A stretch of 7,094 nucleotides of DNA, from assembly GCA_964461325.1 (NCBI GenBank), contig CAYWTW010000037.1, positions 1-7,094 on the forward strand, written 5' to 3'. A program made the position numbers and the translations under genes. Positions 1-5,243 of the stretch are shown in pieces. How positions within the stretch are numbered: position 1 is the stretch's first letter; each line of letters begins with the position of its first letter. This DNA comes from CAYUVV01 sp964461325 (GTDB taxonomy: Bacteria > Patescibacteriota > Minisyncoccia > Phycocordibacterales > JACOZG01). The notes beneath the pieces were generated by a model. The model was not told where the DNA came from, searched no databases, and saw nothing but the letters and a program-made list of their open reading frames with translations.

Positions 1-1178
1 AACGCCATCCCGACACCGTTAGTTTTGGAGCCAGTCTATCGGACGACTTGGCCCGACGAGACTTCACTATTAACGCCCTGTCTTTTAATGTCTCTAATCA
101 ACAGTTAACGGACCCCCATAAAGGACAGGAGGATTTGGAGAAGGGGATAATTAAGGCGGTTGGCGCGGCTGAAGACCGATTCGAAGAAGATCCGCTAAGA
201 ATTATGCGGGGCTTGCGGCTAATGGTGGAGCTTGGTTTCACGTTAAACAGTGAGACCTTAACCGCAATGCAAACCAAGGCCGATTTGCTCAAGTTTATTG
301 CCAAAGAACGAATCAGCGAAGAATTTAAACGAATTATTATGTCTCCTCAGCCGATGGTTGGATTGATTTTTATGAATAAAATCGGAATACTGAAATTGAT
401 TACCCCGGAATTGGAATCGGGAATAGGCATGGAACAAAACGGGGATCATCAATATGACGTTTGGGAGCACACCCTGCGCGCCCTCCAGCATTCGGCCGAC
501 AAAAATTTCCCGTTTCACGTGAGACTAGCGGTGCTTTTCCACGATATCGGCAAACCGCCCACTCGACGTTGGAGCGAGGAAAAAAAAGATTGGACCTTTT
601 ACGGACACGACGTAATCGGAACCAAAATTGCTTCCCAAATCATGCAAAATAATCTGCGCCTACCGAACAAAACCCGAGAAACGGTTGAAAAATTGGTCAG
701 ACACCACATGTTTTTCACCGATATCGATAAAATCACTCTGTCGGCCGTGCGCCGAATCGTCAGGAATGTCGGGCCAGAGAACGTTTGGGACCTAATGAAG
801 GTTAGAAATTGTGACCGAATCGGCATGGGAAGACCCAAAGAAAGCCCGTATCGTCTAAGAAAATACGAATCAATGATTGAAGAAGCAATGCGCGCGCCGA
901 CTTCGGTAAGCATGCTTAAAATCAAAGGCGAAGACGTTTTACGTGAAACCGGCTTAAAACCAAGCCCGAAAATTGGACAAATTCTACACGCTTTACTCGA
1001 AGAAGTGCTCGACGATCCGGAAGCCAACGAATCAAAAAACTTAATCGAACGAGCGAAGGAATTAGCTAAAATGCCTGATAGTGATTTGGCCAAATTAGGC
1101 GAACACGGCCGAGATAAAAAAGAAGCGGAAGAAGAAAAGGCCTTGGCTAAAATTAGAGGCAAGTACGGAGTTAAATAA
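1..1178 (+). CDS. cca: CCA tRNA nucleotidyltransferase with HD domain, 5'-truncated
   Basis: This enzyme adds or repairs the 3'-CCA end of tRNAs from CTP and ATP without a template. The reading frame is already open at base 3, so the catalytic nucleotidyltransferase N-terminus lies outside the window; a TTG at 48 falls inside the conserved motif DDLARRDFTINAL and is not a real start. The nucleotide-recognition motif EDPLR is encoded at 186-200, followed by the neck helices (RIMRGLRLMVELGF). A body segment with ERISEEFKRI comes next. An HD phosphohydrolase domain follows, with candidate metal ligands in VWEHTL, LFHDIGKP (HD codons at 540-545), YGHD and VRHHM. The tail is rich in Glu and Lys, a style I associate with candidate-phyla cca genes. 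It converges on the recombinase gene downstream. Poly(A) polymerase is the main alternative, since both share the core; EDPLR and the HD arrangement favour CCA addition. The missing N-terminus means catalytic aspartates cannot be checked. Confidence 0.87.
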   Translation, partial: RHPDTVSFGASLSDDLARRDFTINALSFNVSNQQLTDPHKGQEDLEKGIIKAVGAAEDRFEEDPLRIMRGLRLMVELGFTLNSETLTAMQTKADLLKFIAKERISEEFKRIIMSPQPMVGLIFMNKIGILKLITPELESGIGMEQNGDHQYDVWEHTLRALQHSADKNFPFHVRLAVLFHDIGKPPTRRWSEEKKDWTFYGHDVIGTKIASQIMQNNLRLPNKTRETVEKLVRHHMFFTDIDKITLSAVRRIVRNVGPENVWDLMKVRNCDRIGMGRPKESPYRLRKYESMIEEAMRAPTSVSMLKIKGEDVLRETGLKPSPKIGQILHALLEEVLDDPEANESKNLIERAKELAKMPDSDLAKLGEHGRDKKEAEEEKALAKIRGKYGVK

Positions 1179-1182
1179 ACAA

Positions 1183-1205
1183 ACCACCCGTTGTGCTAGG
1201 GTGGT
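1183..1205 (-). terminator. Probable intrinsic terminator of the minus-strand recombinase gene
   Basis: ACCACCC (1183-1189) and GGGTGGT (1199-1205) form a perfect 7-bp, GC-rich stem with a 9-nt loop. Read on the minus strand, the hairpin is followed by TTGTTTATTT, a U-rich tail; read on the plus strand it is followed by CATAGTTG, which is not U-rich. It therefore fits best as the stop for transcripts leaving the recombinase gene, before they run antisense into cca. It could act weakly for cca as well. Confidence 0.55.
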
Positions 1206-1209
1206 CATA

Positions 1210-1257
1210 GTTGCCGAAGAAGCGTTTTTATGAGACATCCGATTGCACATCGGCAAC
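1210..1257. repeat. Inverted repeat with alternative inner hairpin, intergenic
   Basis: GTTGCCGA (1210-1217) and TCGGCAAC (1250-1257) are perfect 8-nt inverted arms separated by 32 nt. Inside, CCGAT (1239-1243) and ATCGG (1249-1253) can form a competing 5-bp hairpin that uses part of the right arm, so the two structures exclude each other. TCATA (1205-1209) and TATGA (1230-1234) are also complementary. The block lies between the convergent ends of cca and the recombinase gene. It matches no RNA family I recognise; it may be a 3'-UTR structure for one of the two genes or an untranslated small RNA. Confidence 0.4.
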
Positions 1258-1277
1258 GGATAAGGGCCAAATCATAT

Positions 1278-1303
1278 CTGTCCTATAGTTTACTAAAAGA
1301 CAG
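1278..1303 (-). terminator. Weak hairpin just past the recombinase stop codon
   Basis: CTGTC (1278-1282) and GACAG (1299-1303) can form a 5-bp stem with a 16-nt loop, 15 nt past the recombinase stop. The minus-strand loop begins with TTTT, but no U-run follows the stem. A 3'-end stabilising hairpin is possible; termination is more likely at 1183-1205. Confidence 0.2.
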
Positions 1304-1317
1304 GTTAAAAGACAAAA

Positions 1318-2217
1318 TTAGTTATCCACAGACTGCCGACGATGGAAGCGTCGATGCACGTTTTTCAATTGCTGGTCGGTTAGGTGCGTATAAATTTGCG
1401 TAGTCGAAATATTGGCATGGCCCAAAAGCATCTGAACGGAGCGCAAATCGGCCCCGTTTCTCAACAAATCGGTGGCGAAACTGTGCCGAATAATGTGTGG
1501 GGTCACTCGGCGGCTAATTCCGACCTGAATCGCGTAACGTCGCACTAAACGCTCAACACTCCTCGGCGTTAAACGCTCTCCATCTTTAAAATTGGGAAAT
1601 AAGGCTTCCCCGGGAATAGACAAATGCTCCAAATAAACCCTTACCGCCTGTTTAGCGGCAGGGGAGAGGAAAACCACTCGAACCTTAGAACCCTTGCCGC
1701 GCACCGAAAATTCATCCTGTTTTAAATCCAAACTATCGCGATTTAGACCACATAATTCGGACACCCGCAGGCCGGTGGAGAACAATAATTCGAGAATGGC
1801 CCGATCCCGCCGGCCGGTAATCGTCGCTGGTTTGGGCGCCTCTAGCAAACGGAGGAGCTCGGCCGGGCTAAGCAAATCGAGATCGCGAGCCGCCGTTTTC
1901 GCCAAATCAATTTCCGCGGCCGACAACGATTCTATCCCCCGACGAGCCAAAAACTTGAGAAAAGAGCGCAGGGCGATTAAATGGTAATTTTGAGTGCTTT
2001 TCTTAAGTGTCTGCTCTGCCCCGACGGCGGGTTGACGATTGAGCCATAGGCGATAGCGACGCACCGAATCAGCCGTAATGTCTCGCGCCCGCTTAGCCTT
2101 GGTAAAATCGAGAAAACGCTTGAGGTAATGATCGTAATTGGCCACTGTTTGCAAACTCCGGCCCCGTTCAATTTCGAGATATTCCAAAAATTGGGTTTTG
2201 AGTTTGCTTAAGTCCAT
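1318..2217 (-). CDS. XerC/XerD-type tyrosine recombinase
   Basis: A 299-residue site-specific recombinase, the usual length for XerC/XerD (about 300), which resolve chromosome dimers at dif by strand exchange through a covalent 3'-phosphotyrosine intermediate. The N-terminal SAM-like core-binding domain covers about residues 1-105 (including LEIERGRSLQTVANYDHYLKRF). The C-terminal catalytic domain carries the whole family signature: R151 in TGLRVSEL, K175 in GKGSKVR, H241 and R244 in HIIRHSFAT, H267 in LLGHANI, and the nucleophile Y276 in TQIYTHL. It therefore looks active. The ATG at 2215-2217 has no Shine-Dalgarno sequence. It is divergent from rpsO and converges on cca. XerC, XerD, or a single Xer acting alone cannot be told apart from one gene. 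There are no phage genes, plasmid genes or att-like repeats nearby, so a housekeeping Xer is more likely than a mobile integrase. Confidence 0.92.
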   Translation of the reverse strand: MDLSKLKTQFLEYLEIERGRSLQTVANYDHYLKRFLDFTKAKRARDITADSVRRYRLWLNRQPAVGAEQTLKKSTQNYHLIALRSFLKFLARRGIESLSAAEIDLAKTAARDLDLLSPAELLRLLEAPKPATITGRRDRAILELLFSTGLRVSELCGLNRDSLDLKQDEFSVRGKGSKVRVVFLSPAAKQAVRVYLEHLSIPGEALFPNFKDGERLTPRSVERLVRRYAIQVGISRRVTPHIIRHSFATDLLRNGADLRSVQMLLGHANISTTQIYTHLTDQQLKNVHRRFHRRQSVDN

Positions 2218-2241
2218 AAATATTGTGCGACATAGCCATTA

Positions 2242-2270
2242 TTGCAAAATAGACAGGGATATGCTATATT
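2242..2270 (+). promoter_or_regulatory. sigma70-type promoter of rpsO
   Basis: TTGCAA (2242-2247) and TATATT (2265-2270) are separated by the optimal 17 bp, with TG at 2262-2263 forming an extended -10. Transcription would start near 2277, leaving a leader of about 36 nt before the rpsO start at 2313. This is the best complete promoter in the window. Confidence 0.7.
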
Positions 2271-2295
2271 GGAGGGACGCGTAAGCGGTTTATAA

Positions 2296-2307
2296 GCGAA
2301 TAATCGC
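2296..2307 (+). promoter_or_regulatory. Small hairpin in the rpsO leader
   Basis: GCGA (2296-2299) and TCGC (2304-2307) form a 4-bp stem with an ATAA loop, followed by CTTTT and the rpsO ATG five bases later. No Shine-Dalgarno sequence precedes the ATG, so this structure would sit within the ribosome landing area. S15 represses its own mRNA through leader structure in several bacteria. Whether this hairpin does so is inference; it is short and could be chance. Confidence 0.3.
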
Positions 2308-2312
2308 CTTTT

Positions 2313-2555
2313 ATGATTTCCAAAAAGAAGAAGCAAACGCTCATCAAAAAGAGCCGTTTGCACGAGACCGACACCGGCTCCTCCGCTATTCAAGCGGCGG
2401 TTTTGGCCGAACGGATCAAGGAATTGACGGAACATTTGAAAAAGCACCGCCAAGACGAGCATTCTCGTCGCGGCCTTTTGAAAATGGTGGCGGACCGCCG
2501 TTCCCATCTCAAATACATCGAAAAGCAGAAAAAGGCGGGGACCAAATCTAAATAA
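2313..2555 (+). CDS. rpsO: 30S ribosomal protein S15, short C-terminus
   Basis: S15 binds 16S rRNA early in 30S assembly, at the three-way junction of helices 20-22, and contributes to an intersubunit bridge. The 80-residue product has the diagnostic core: HETDTGSS, the helix AERIKELTEHLKKH, and HSRRGLLKMVADRRSHLKYI. Typical bacterial S15 is 88-89 residues and ends in a helix of the form RY-x2-LI-x2-LGLR; here that segment is missing and the protein ends in a basic KKAGTKSK tail. The other forward frames across the end do not supply the missing helix, so a simple indel is not evident. The gene has its own promoter upstream and is followed after 8 nt by the NYN-domain gene, probably in one transcript. 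Identity is secure. Confidence 0.95.
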   Translation: MISKKKKQTLIKKSRLHETDTGSSAIQAAVLAERIKELTEHLKKHRQDEHSRRGLLKMVADRRSHLKYIEKQKKAGTKSK

Positions 2556-2563
2556 GTATTTTT

Positions 2564-3112
2564 ATGTCTATCATTAAACATCCGAGCCAGCGGGTCGGCG
2601 TCTTCATTGATACTCAAAACCTATACCATTGCGCGAAAAATCTTTATCAAGCTCGCGTCAACTTTGGCACCATCGTTAAGGAGGTCGTGGGCGGGCGCCA
2701 ACTCGTCCGCGCCATGGCCTATATGGTAACTACCGAATCGGGGGAGGAAAAGAATTTTTTGGAAGCTCTGGGCAAAATGGGGATTGAAATTAAAACCAAG
2801 GACCTGCAAATCTATCCGGGCGGGATGAAGAAAGCCGACTGGGACGTCGGTTTGGCCGTTGACGCCATCAAATTATCCGACCAGCTCGACACTATCGTCA
2901 TCCTGTCCGGCGACGGCGACTTCGTCCCGCTCGTCGAATATCTCAAATGGCACGGCCGCCAAGTAGAAGTGGCGGCCTTCGGCAAGAGCACCTCGGGCCG
3001 GCTCAAAGAAGCGGCCGACGAATTTTTCGACCTCGGGCATCAGCCGCGCAAGTTTCTCCTCCGGCCGCGCAAGCAAGCCGGTCAAGTTATCAACAATACG
3101 AAAGAGGCCTAG
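2564..3112 (+). CDS. NYN (LabA/DUF88-like) domain protein, putative ribonuclease
   Basis: A 182-residue cytosolic protein with a PIN-like NYN fold, a family of metal-dependent nucleases acting on RNA. The acidic-site landmarks are in order: strand 1 VGVFIDTQNLY (D16, N19), the central KADWDVGLAVDAI (D92, D94, D100), and VILSGDGDFVPLVEYL (D117, D119), followed by the last strand VEVAAFG. The domain fills about residues 9-158; the basic C-terminal tail (PRKFLLRPRK) may bind RNA. The ATG lies 8 nt after the rpsO stop with no Shine-Dalgarno sequence, so it is probably translated from the rpsO transcript. In many bacteria rpsO is followed by pnp, another ribonuclease, so an RNA-processing role fits the position. 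That functional link is inference. The substrate is unknown. Confidence 0.85.
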   Translation: MSIIKHPSQRVGVFIDTQNLYHCAKNLYQARVNFGTIVKEVVGGRQLVRAMAYMVTTESGEEKNFLEALGKMGIEIKTKDLQIYPGGMKKADWDVGLAVDAIKLSDQLDTIVILSGDGDFVPLVEYLKWHGRQVEVAAFGKSTSGRLKEAADEFFDLGHQPRKFLLRPRKQAGQVINNTKEA

Positions 3113-3120
3113 CCCGCGCG

Positions 3121-3141
3121 ACTCGGCTATAATAGCCGAGT
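3121..3141 (+). promoter_or_regulatory. Palindromic hairpin containing a -10 box, touching the next start codon
   Basis: ACTCGGCTA (3121-3129) and TAGCCGAGT (3133-3141) are perfect 9-nt inverted arms around a TAA loop. A consensus -10 hexamer TATAAT (3128-3133) spans the centre. The ATG of the next gene begins at 3142, directly after the right arm, 8 nt past the -10. I see no -35 at the expected spacing. The element could be a promoter for a leaderless mRNA with an overlapping operator, and its hairpin may also mark the 3' end of the rpsO transcript, though no U-run follows. Confidence 0.55.
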
Positions 3142-3489
3142 ATGGAAGAAAATATTGGTCAAGCTCCATCATCCGAGCCGGAAGAGCACTTGTCGAAGAG
3201 CACTTGGCTGGTGCTCGCTCTGGCCGGTGCCCTGCTCGTCATCGGTCTTGTTTCTTATTATCTAACAGCGCGCCCAACAGACTCCGACCTCACCCCGCCA
3301 CCAACGGGCGAAGTGGGGGGTCTTTCGGCGGCCGAGCAGGTGCGCGTCCTAGAATCGCTTGGTGATTCGACCGCGGACTCTGATTTGAGTCCGGCCGAGC
3401 AGGTGCGCGTCCTAGAAAATTTGGGGGGCGGCGCGGCCGAGAACAGACTAACGGATGATGAACAAAGCCGTTTATTGGAGGGGCTTTAA
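3142..3489 (+). CDS. Small single-pass membrane protein with three 21-residue-spaced helical motifs
   Basis: I do not recognise a named family. The 115-residue product has a short acidic N-terminus (1-21), one hydrophobic segment (about 22-42, WLVLALAGALLVIGLVSYYL) without a clear cleavage site, a Pro/Thr-rich spacer (45-57), then three copies of a 13-residue motif: LSAAEQVRVLESL (61-73), LSPAEQVRVLENL (82-94) and LTDDEQSRLLEGL (103-115). The period is exactly 21 residues and the protein ends on the last motif residue. Each motif is an amphipathic helix with an N-cap Ser/Thr; linkers are Gly/Ala/Asp-rich. The topology is probably N-in with the repeats outside. The first two copies share 26 identical bases (3329-3354 and 3392-3417), suggesting recent duplication. 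It precedes the secreted fibre-like gene by 29 nt, so a surface role is plausible but inferred. Confidence 0.75.
   Translation: MEENIGQAPSSEPEEHLSKSTWLVLALAGALLVIGLVSYYLTARPTDSDLTPPPTGEVGGLSAAEQVRVLESLGDSTADSDLSPAEQVRVLENLGGGAAENRLTDDEQSRLLEGL
3181..3206 (+). repeat. 12-bp tandem direct repeat inside the small membrane protein gene
   Basis: GAAGAGCACTTG occurs at 3181-3192 and again at 3195-3206, a period of 14 bases. Because 14 is not a multiple of three, the copies are read in different frames (EEHL, then a frame giving SKSTW). It sits just before the membrane segment and may be a slippage product. Confidence 0.6.
3329..3417 (+). repeat. 63-bp-period direct repeat (two identical 26-base blocks)
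   Basis: The 26 bases at 3329-3354 recur exactly at 3392-3417, 63 bases apart. They encode the AEQVRVLE core of the first two helical motifs in the small membrane protein. Synonymous positions are also identical, which points to recent duplication or gene-conversion-like homogenisation. The third protein copy (from about 3448) has diverged in DNA. Confidence 0.85.
3464..3487 (+). terminator. Weak terminator-like hairpin at the end of the small membrane protein gene
   Basis: AAAGCC (3464-3469) and GGCTTT (3482-3487) can form a 6-bp stem with a 12-nt loop, overlapping the stop codon and followed by AAAAATTTATTG. The tail is AT-rich but not a clean U-run on the plus strand. Partial read-through into the fibre-like gene is likely. 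Confidence 0.2.
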
Positions 3490-3518
3490 AAATTTATTGT
3501 TAATTTTAAAAACAAATT

Positions 3519-5149
3519 ATGAATTATAATATTCGAAAGATTGTGCAAGCTTGGCCGGTGCTGGTCCTCGCCGGACTAGTCCTCGTCATCGCGATGCCGG
3601 CACTAGCGGCTTGGGATTCACCACCCAACAACGCGCCCACCTGTTCAACCGACCCCGCAGATGCTGATTATCGAGAGGGTTGCAACCCACCCATCAACAC
3701 TTCGGCAAGCGATCAAGTAAAAGATGGCGGTTTGGGGGTGCTCAATCTCGNNNNNNNNNNCGAGGAGTCATCACTAGTGATATAAATTTTGATTTAAATG
3801 ACCTTCTGCGTTTCGGGATTGACGGCAACGTCGGCGCGAACAAATACTGCGATCTTGACGGGGGTAATTGTAAATCAATTAGCGAGCTCGGCGGCAGCAG
3901 CTGGACGGTTACACCGTCGGGGAAACACCAAATGTCTGCAGTCACGGGATCCGTCGCTATTGGCAACAACCCGACCGGACCATATGGAACGACTGGTGCC
4001 GGCCTTGATGCCAGCCCCAACACTAGAGCCAAACTTATCGTCAACTTAAATCAATCTGATTACACGACCGGATCAAAGTATGTTGGAACATTTGATAACT
4101 ATCTAACGGGGGTGGGGGACAACGGAATCCGCATCAACGTCCGCAACAGCAACGCGGGAACGAATATCCTGGAATTAGGTAGTCCGTCCGCGAGTTCTGG
4201 CATCGTCAACCGTCTTACAGTAAAAGGCGATGGCAACGTCTGCATCGGCGATCCGACCAACCCCGCTAACTGTCGAACCAGTTGGCCAACCGGTAGCAAT
4301 CTTCCTCTAAACCCCGAGTGTCGCAATCTTACCGTAGCAGAACAGTTAGCCAGCAAAATGATATGGGACACCGGAGGCGACAGCAATCCAGACAATGATA
4401 AAATTTCTTGTATTGCAGACCTAACCGGTGGTGGTCCAACCCAACCAGCCGGGGTATCCAGCTTATCCGGCGGTACGGGTATAAATGTTTCTTCAGCAAC
4501 TGGTGCGGTAACCGTAAATCTAGATATCAACAAATTAACCCAGGGCGGCACGCCACCAGCAGATGCCCAGGTCGCAGTTTACAGCCCGACGCTTGGCACC
4601 AGAAAATATCCGATAAGCAGTCTTGATGTCAGTGTCGACGGTAGCCCTGTGGGCGACAATTTGGGTAATCATACAGCGACGCAAGACTTAAATATGCAAT
4701 CGAACAATATTTTGCTCGGCAGTAACTCTAGAATATCTCCCATCGGTCCCGGCAATCAATCGGGGCTCACGATTATGACTTCAGGAAAATTTGGGCTGTT
4801 TATCGAAGACGACTTTGGCGCCGTCGGTTCAGTTCTAACAAGCAACGGCTCAACAGCGAATTGGCAAAAACCACAAATAACCTTTTTCCACTCCGAAAAC
4901 CTGTCTTTTACTTCAAGCGCAGACAATCGAAAGGTGGCCGCCCTAGGCAGATATAACCTTTGTTCAGTGTCTAGAATTAACAGTGGTCCGGCATTTGACG
5001 ATGGTTTTTGCAATATCAGCACTGACCCCTTGGGCACAACAACATCCGGTAGCCAAATCGACGCTAGCTCAACGGACGGAAAATTTGGTTGGTATATGAG
5101 AATTTCTGACACAACTAATCCGGCCAAATGTTCGGCCGTTTGTTTCTAG
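3519..5149 (+). CDS. Secreted fibre/adhesin-like surface protein, interrupted by an assembly gap
   Basis: One gene, I infer, split by ten Ns. Before the gap, residues 1-30 form a signal peptide (basic NIRK, a hydrophobic core, and AMPALA before AW), followed by a two-Cys segment (TCSTDP to EGCNPP). After the gap the frame differs by one and runs 463 codons to the TAG at 5147. It contains ANKYCDLDGGNCKS (about 3836-3877), SAVTGSVAIG (about 3935-3964), GDGNVCIGDPTNPANC (about 4226-4273), LSGGTGINVSSATGAVTVNL (about 4463-4522), NHTATQDLNMQSNNIL (about 4667-4714) and SVLTSNGSTANWQ (about 4829-4867). These motifs resemble beta-rich phage tail-fibre and bacterial surface-fibre repeats, common in candidate-phyla secreted proteins. 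A C-terminal domain (about 4877-5149) holds four Cys, two of them next to the end, suggesting disulfides. No TM anchor or sortase motif follows. A role in adhesion or host attachment is inferred. A terminator follows. Confidence 0.7.
3751..3760. other. Assembly gap of unknown length
   Basis: Ten Ns interrupt the secreted protein gene. The left side is open in the frame of codons starting at multiples of three, and the right side in the frame starting at 3761. For a single intact gene the true gap length must be 2 modulo 3, so the ten Ns are a placeholder or an estimate. The left flank ends CTCG and the right begins CGAG, and a 12-bp palindrome ATCACTAGTGAT lies at 3770-3781; such structure may have hindered assembly. 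Confidence 0.95.
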
Positions 5150-5169
5150 ACCGCAAAAAATCTTCGCAC

Positions 5170-5201
5170 AAAAACCCGCTGACTGTGGCTGGCGGGTTTT
5201 T
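5170..5201. terminator. Strong intrinsic terminator, probably bidirectional
   Basis: AAAAACCCGC (5170-5179) and GCGGGTTTTT (5192-5201) are perfect 10-nt inverted arms around a 12-nt loop. The stem has a GC core, with a U-run on the plus strand and, through the A-run, on the minus strand too. It ends the secreted protein transcript 20 bases after its stop and insulates the downstream toxin-antitoxin operon. Confidence 0.9.
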
Positions 5202-5223
5202 GGTGACTGGCGCTAACCTTAAT

Positions 5224-5239
5224 CAAAGTATATACTTTG
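5224..5239. promoter_or_regulatory. 16-bp palindromic operator overlapping the antitoxin promoter
   Basis: CAAAGTATATACTTTG is a perfect palindrome ending 4 bases before the antitoxin ATG. A -10-like TATACT (5231-5236) lies inside it, 7 nt upstream of the ATG. RelB-type ribbon-helix-helix antitoxins repress their own operons by binding such palindromes, and here binding would cover the -10. No -35 is evident. Autoregulation is inferred from position and family. Confidence 0.7.
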
Positions 5240-5243
5240 GTAT

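Noticed and set aside
48..50. TTG as the start codon of cca
   Set aside because: It lies in the middle of the conserved DDLARRDFTINAL motif and the frame is open upstream to base 3.
599..1162. Long minus-strand frame opposite cca
   Set aside because: It is Ser/Arg/Ile-rich antisense of a clearly conserved gene, with no recognisable motif.
1318..2217. The tyrosine recombinase as the integrase of a mobile element
   Set aside because: Its length and motifs fit XerC/XerD, its neighbours are housekeeping genes, and no att repeats, tRNA target or phage genes are seen in the window.
3680..3760. ATG at 3680 as the start of the long secreted-protein frame
   Set aside because: The residues it would encode before the gap (starting MQPTHQHFG) have no signal peptide, and the overlapping frame from 3519 has a clear one. 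The frame change is explained by the unknown gap length.
3770..3781. ATCACTAGTGAT next to the gap as cloning-vector contamination
   Set aside because: It resembles the SpeI region of TA-cloning vectors for about ten bases, but the flanks do not continue as vector and the reading frame runs on as sensible protein.
4099..4551. Minus-strand frame opposite the fibre gene
   Set aside because: No ribosome site, no conserved motif, and the plus-strand frame has secretion and repeat features.
5224..5239. The AT-rich palindrome as a Xer dif site
   Set aside because: It lacks the 11-6-11 arm layout of dif and lies exactly where a toxin-antitoxin operator should be.
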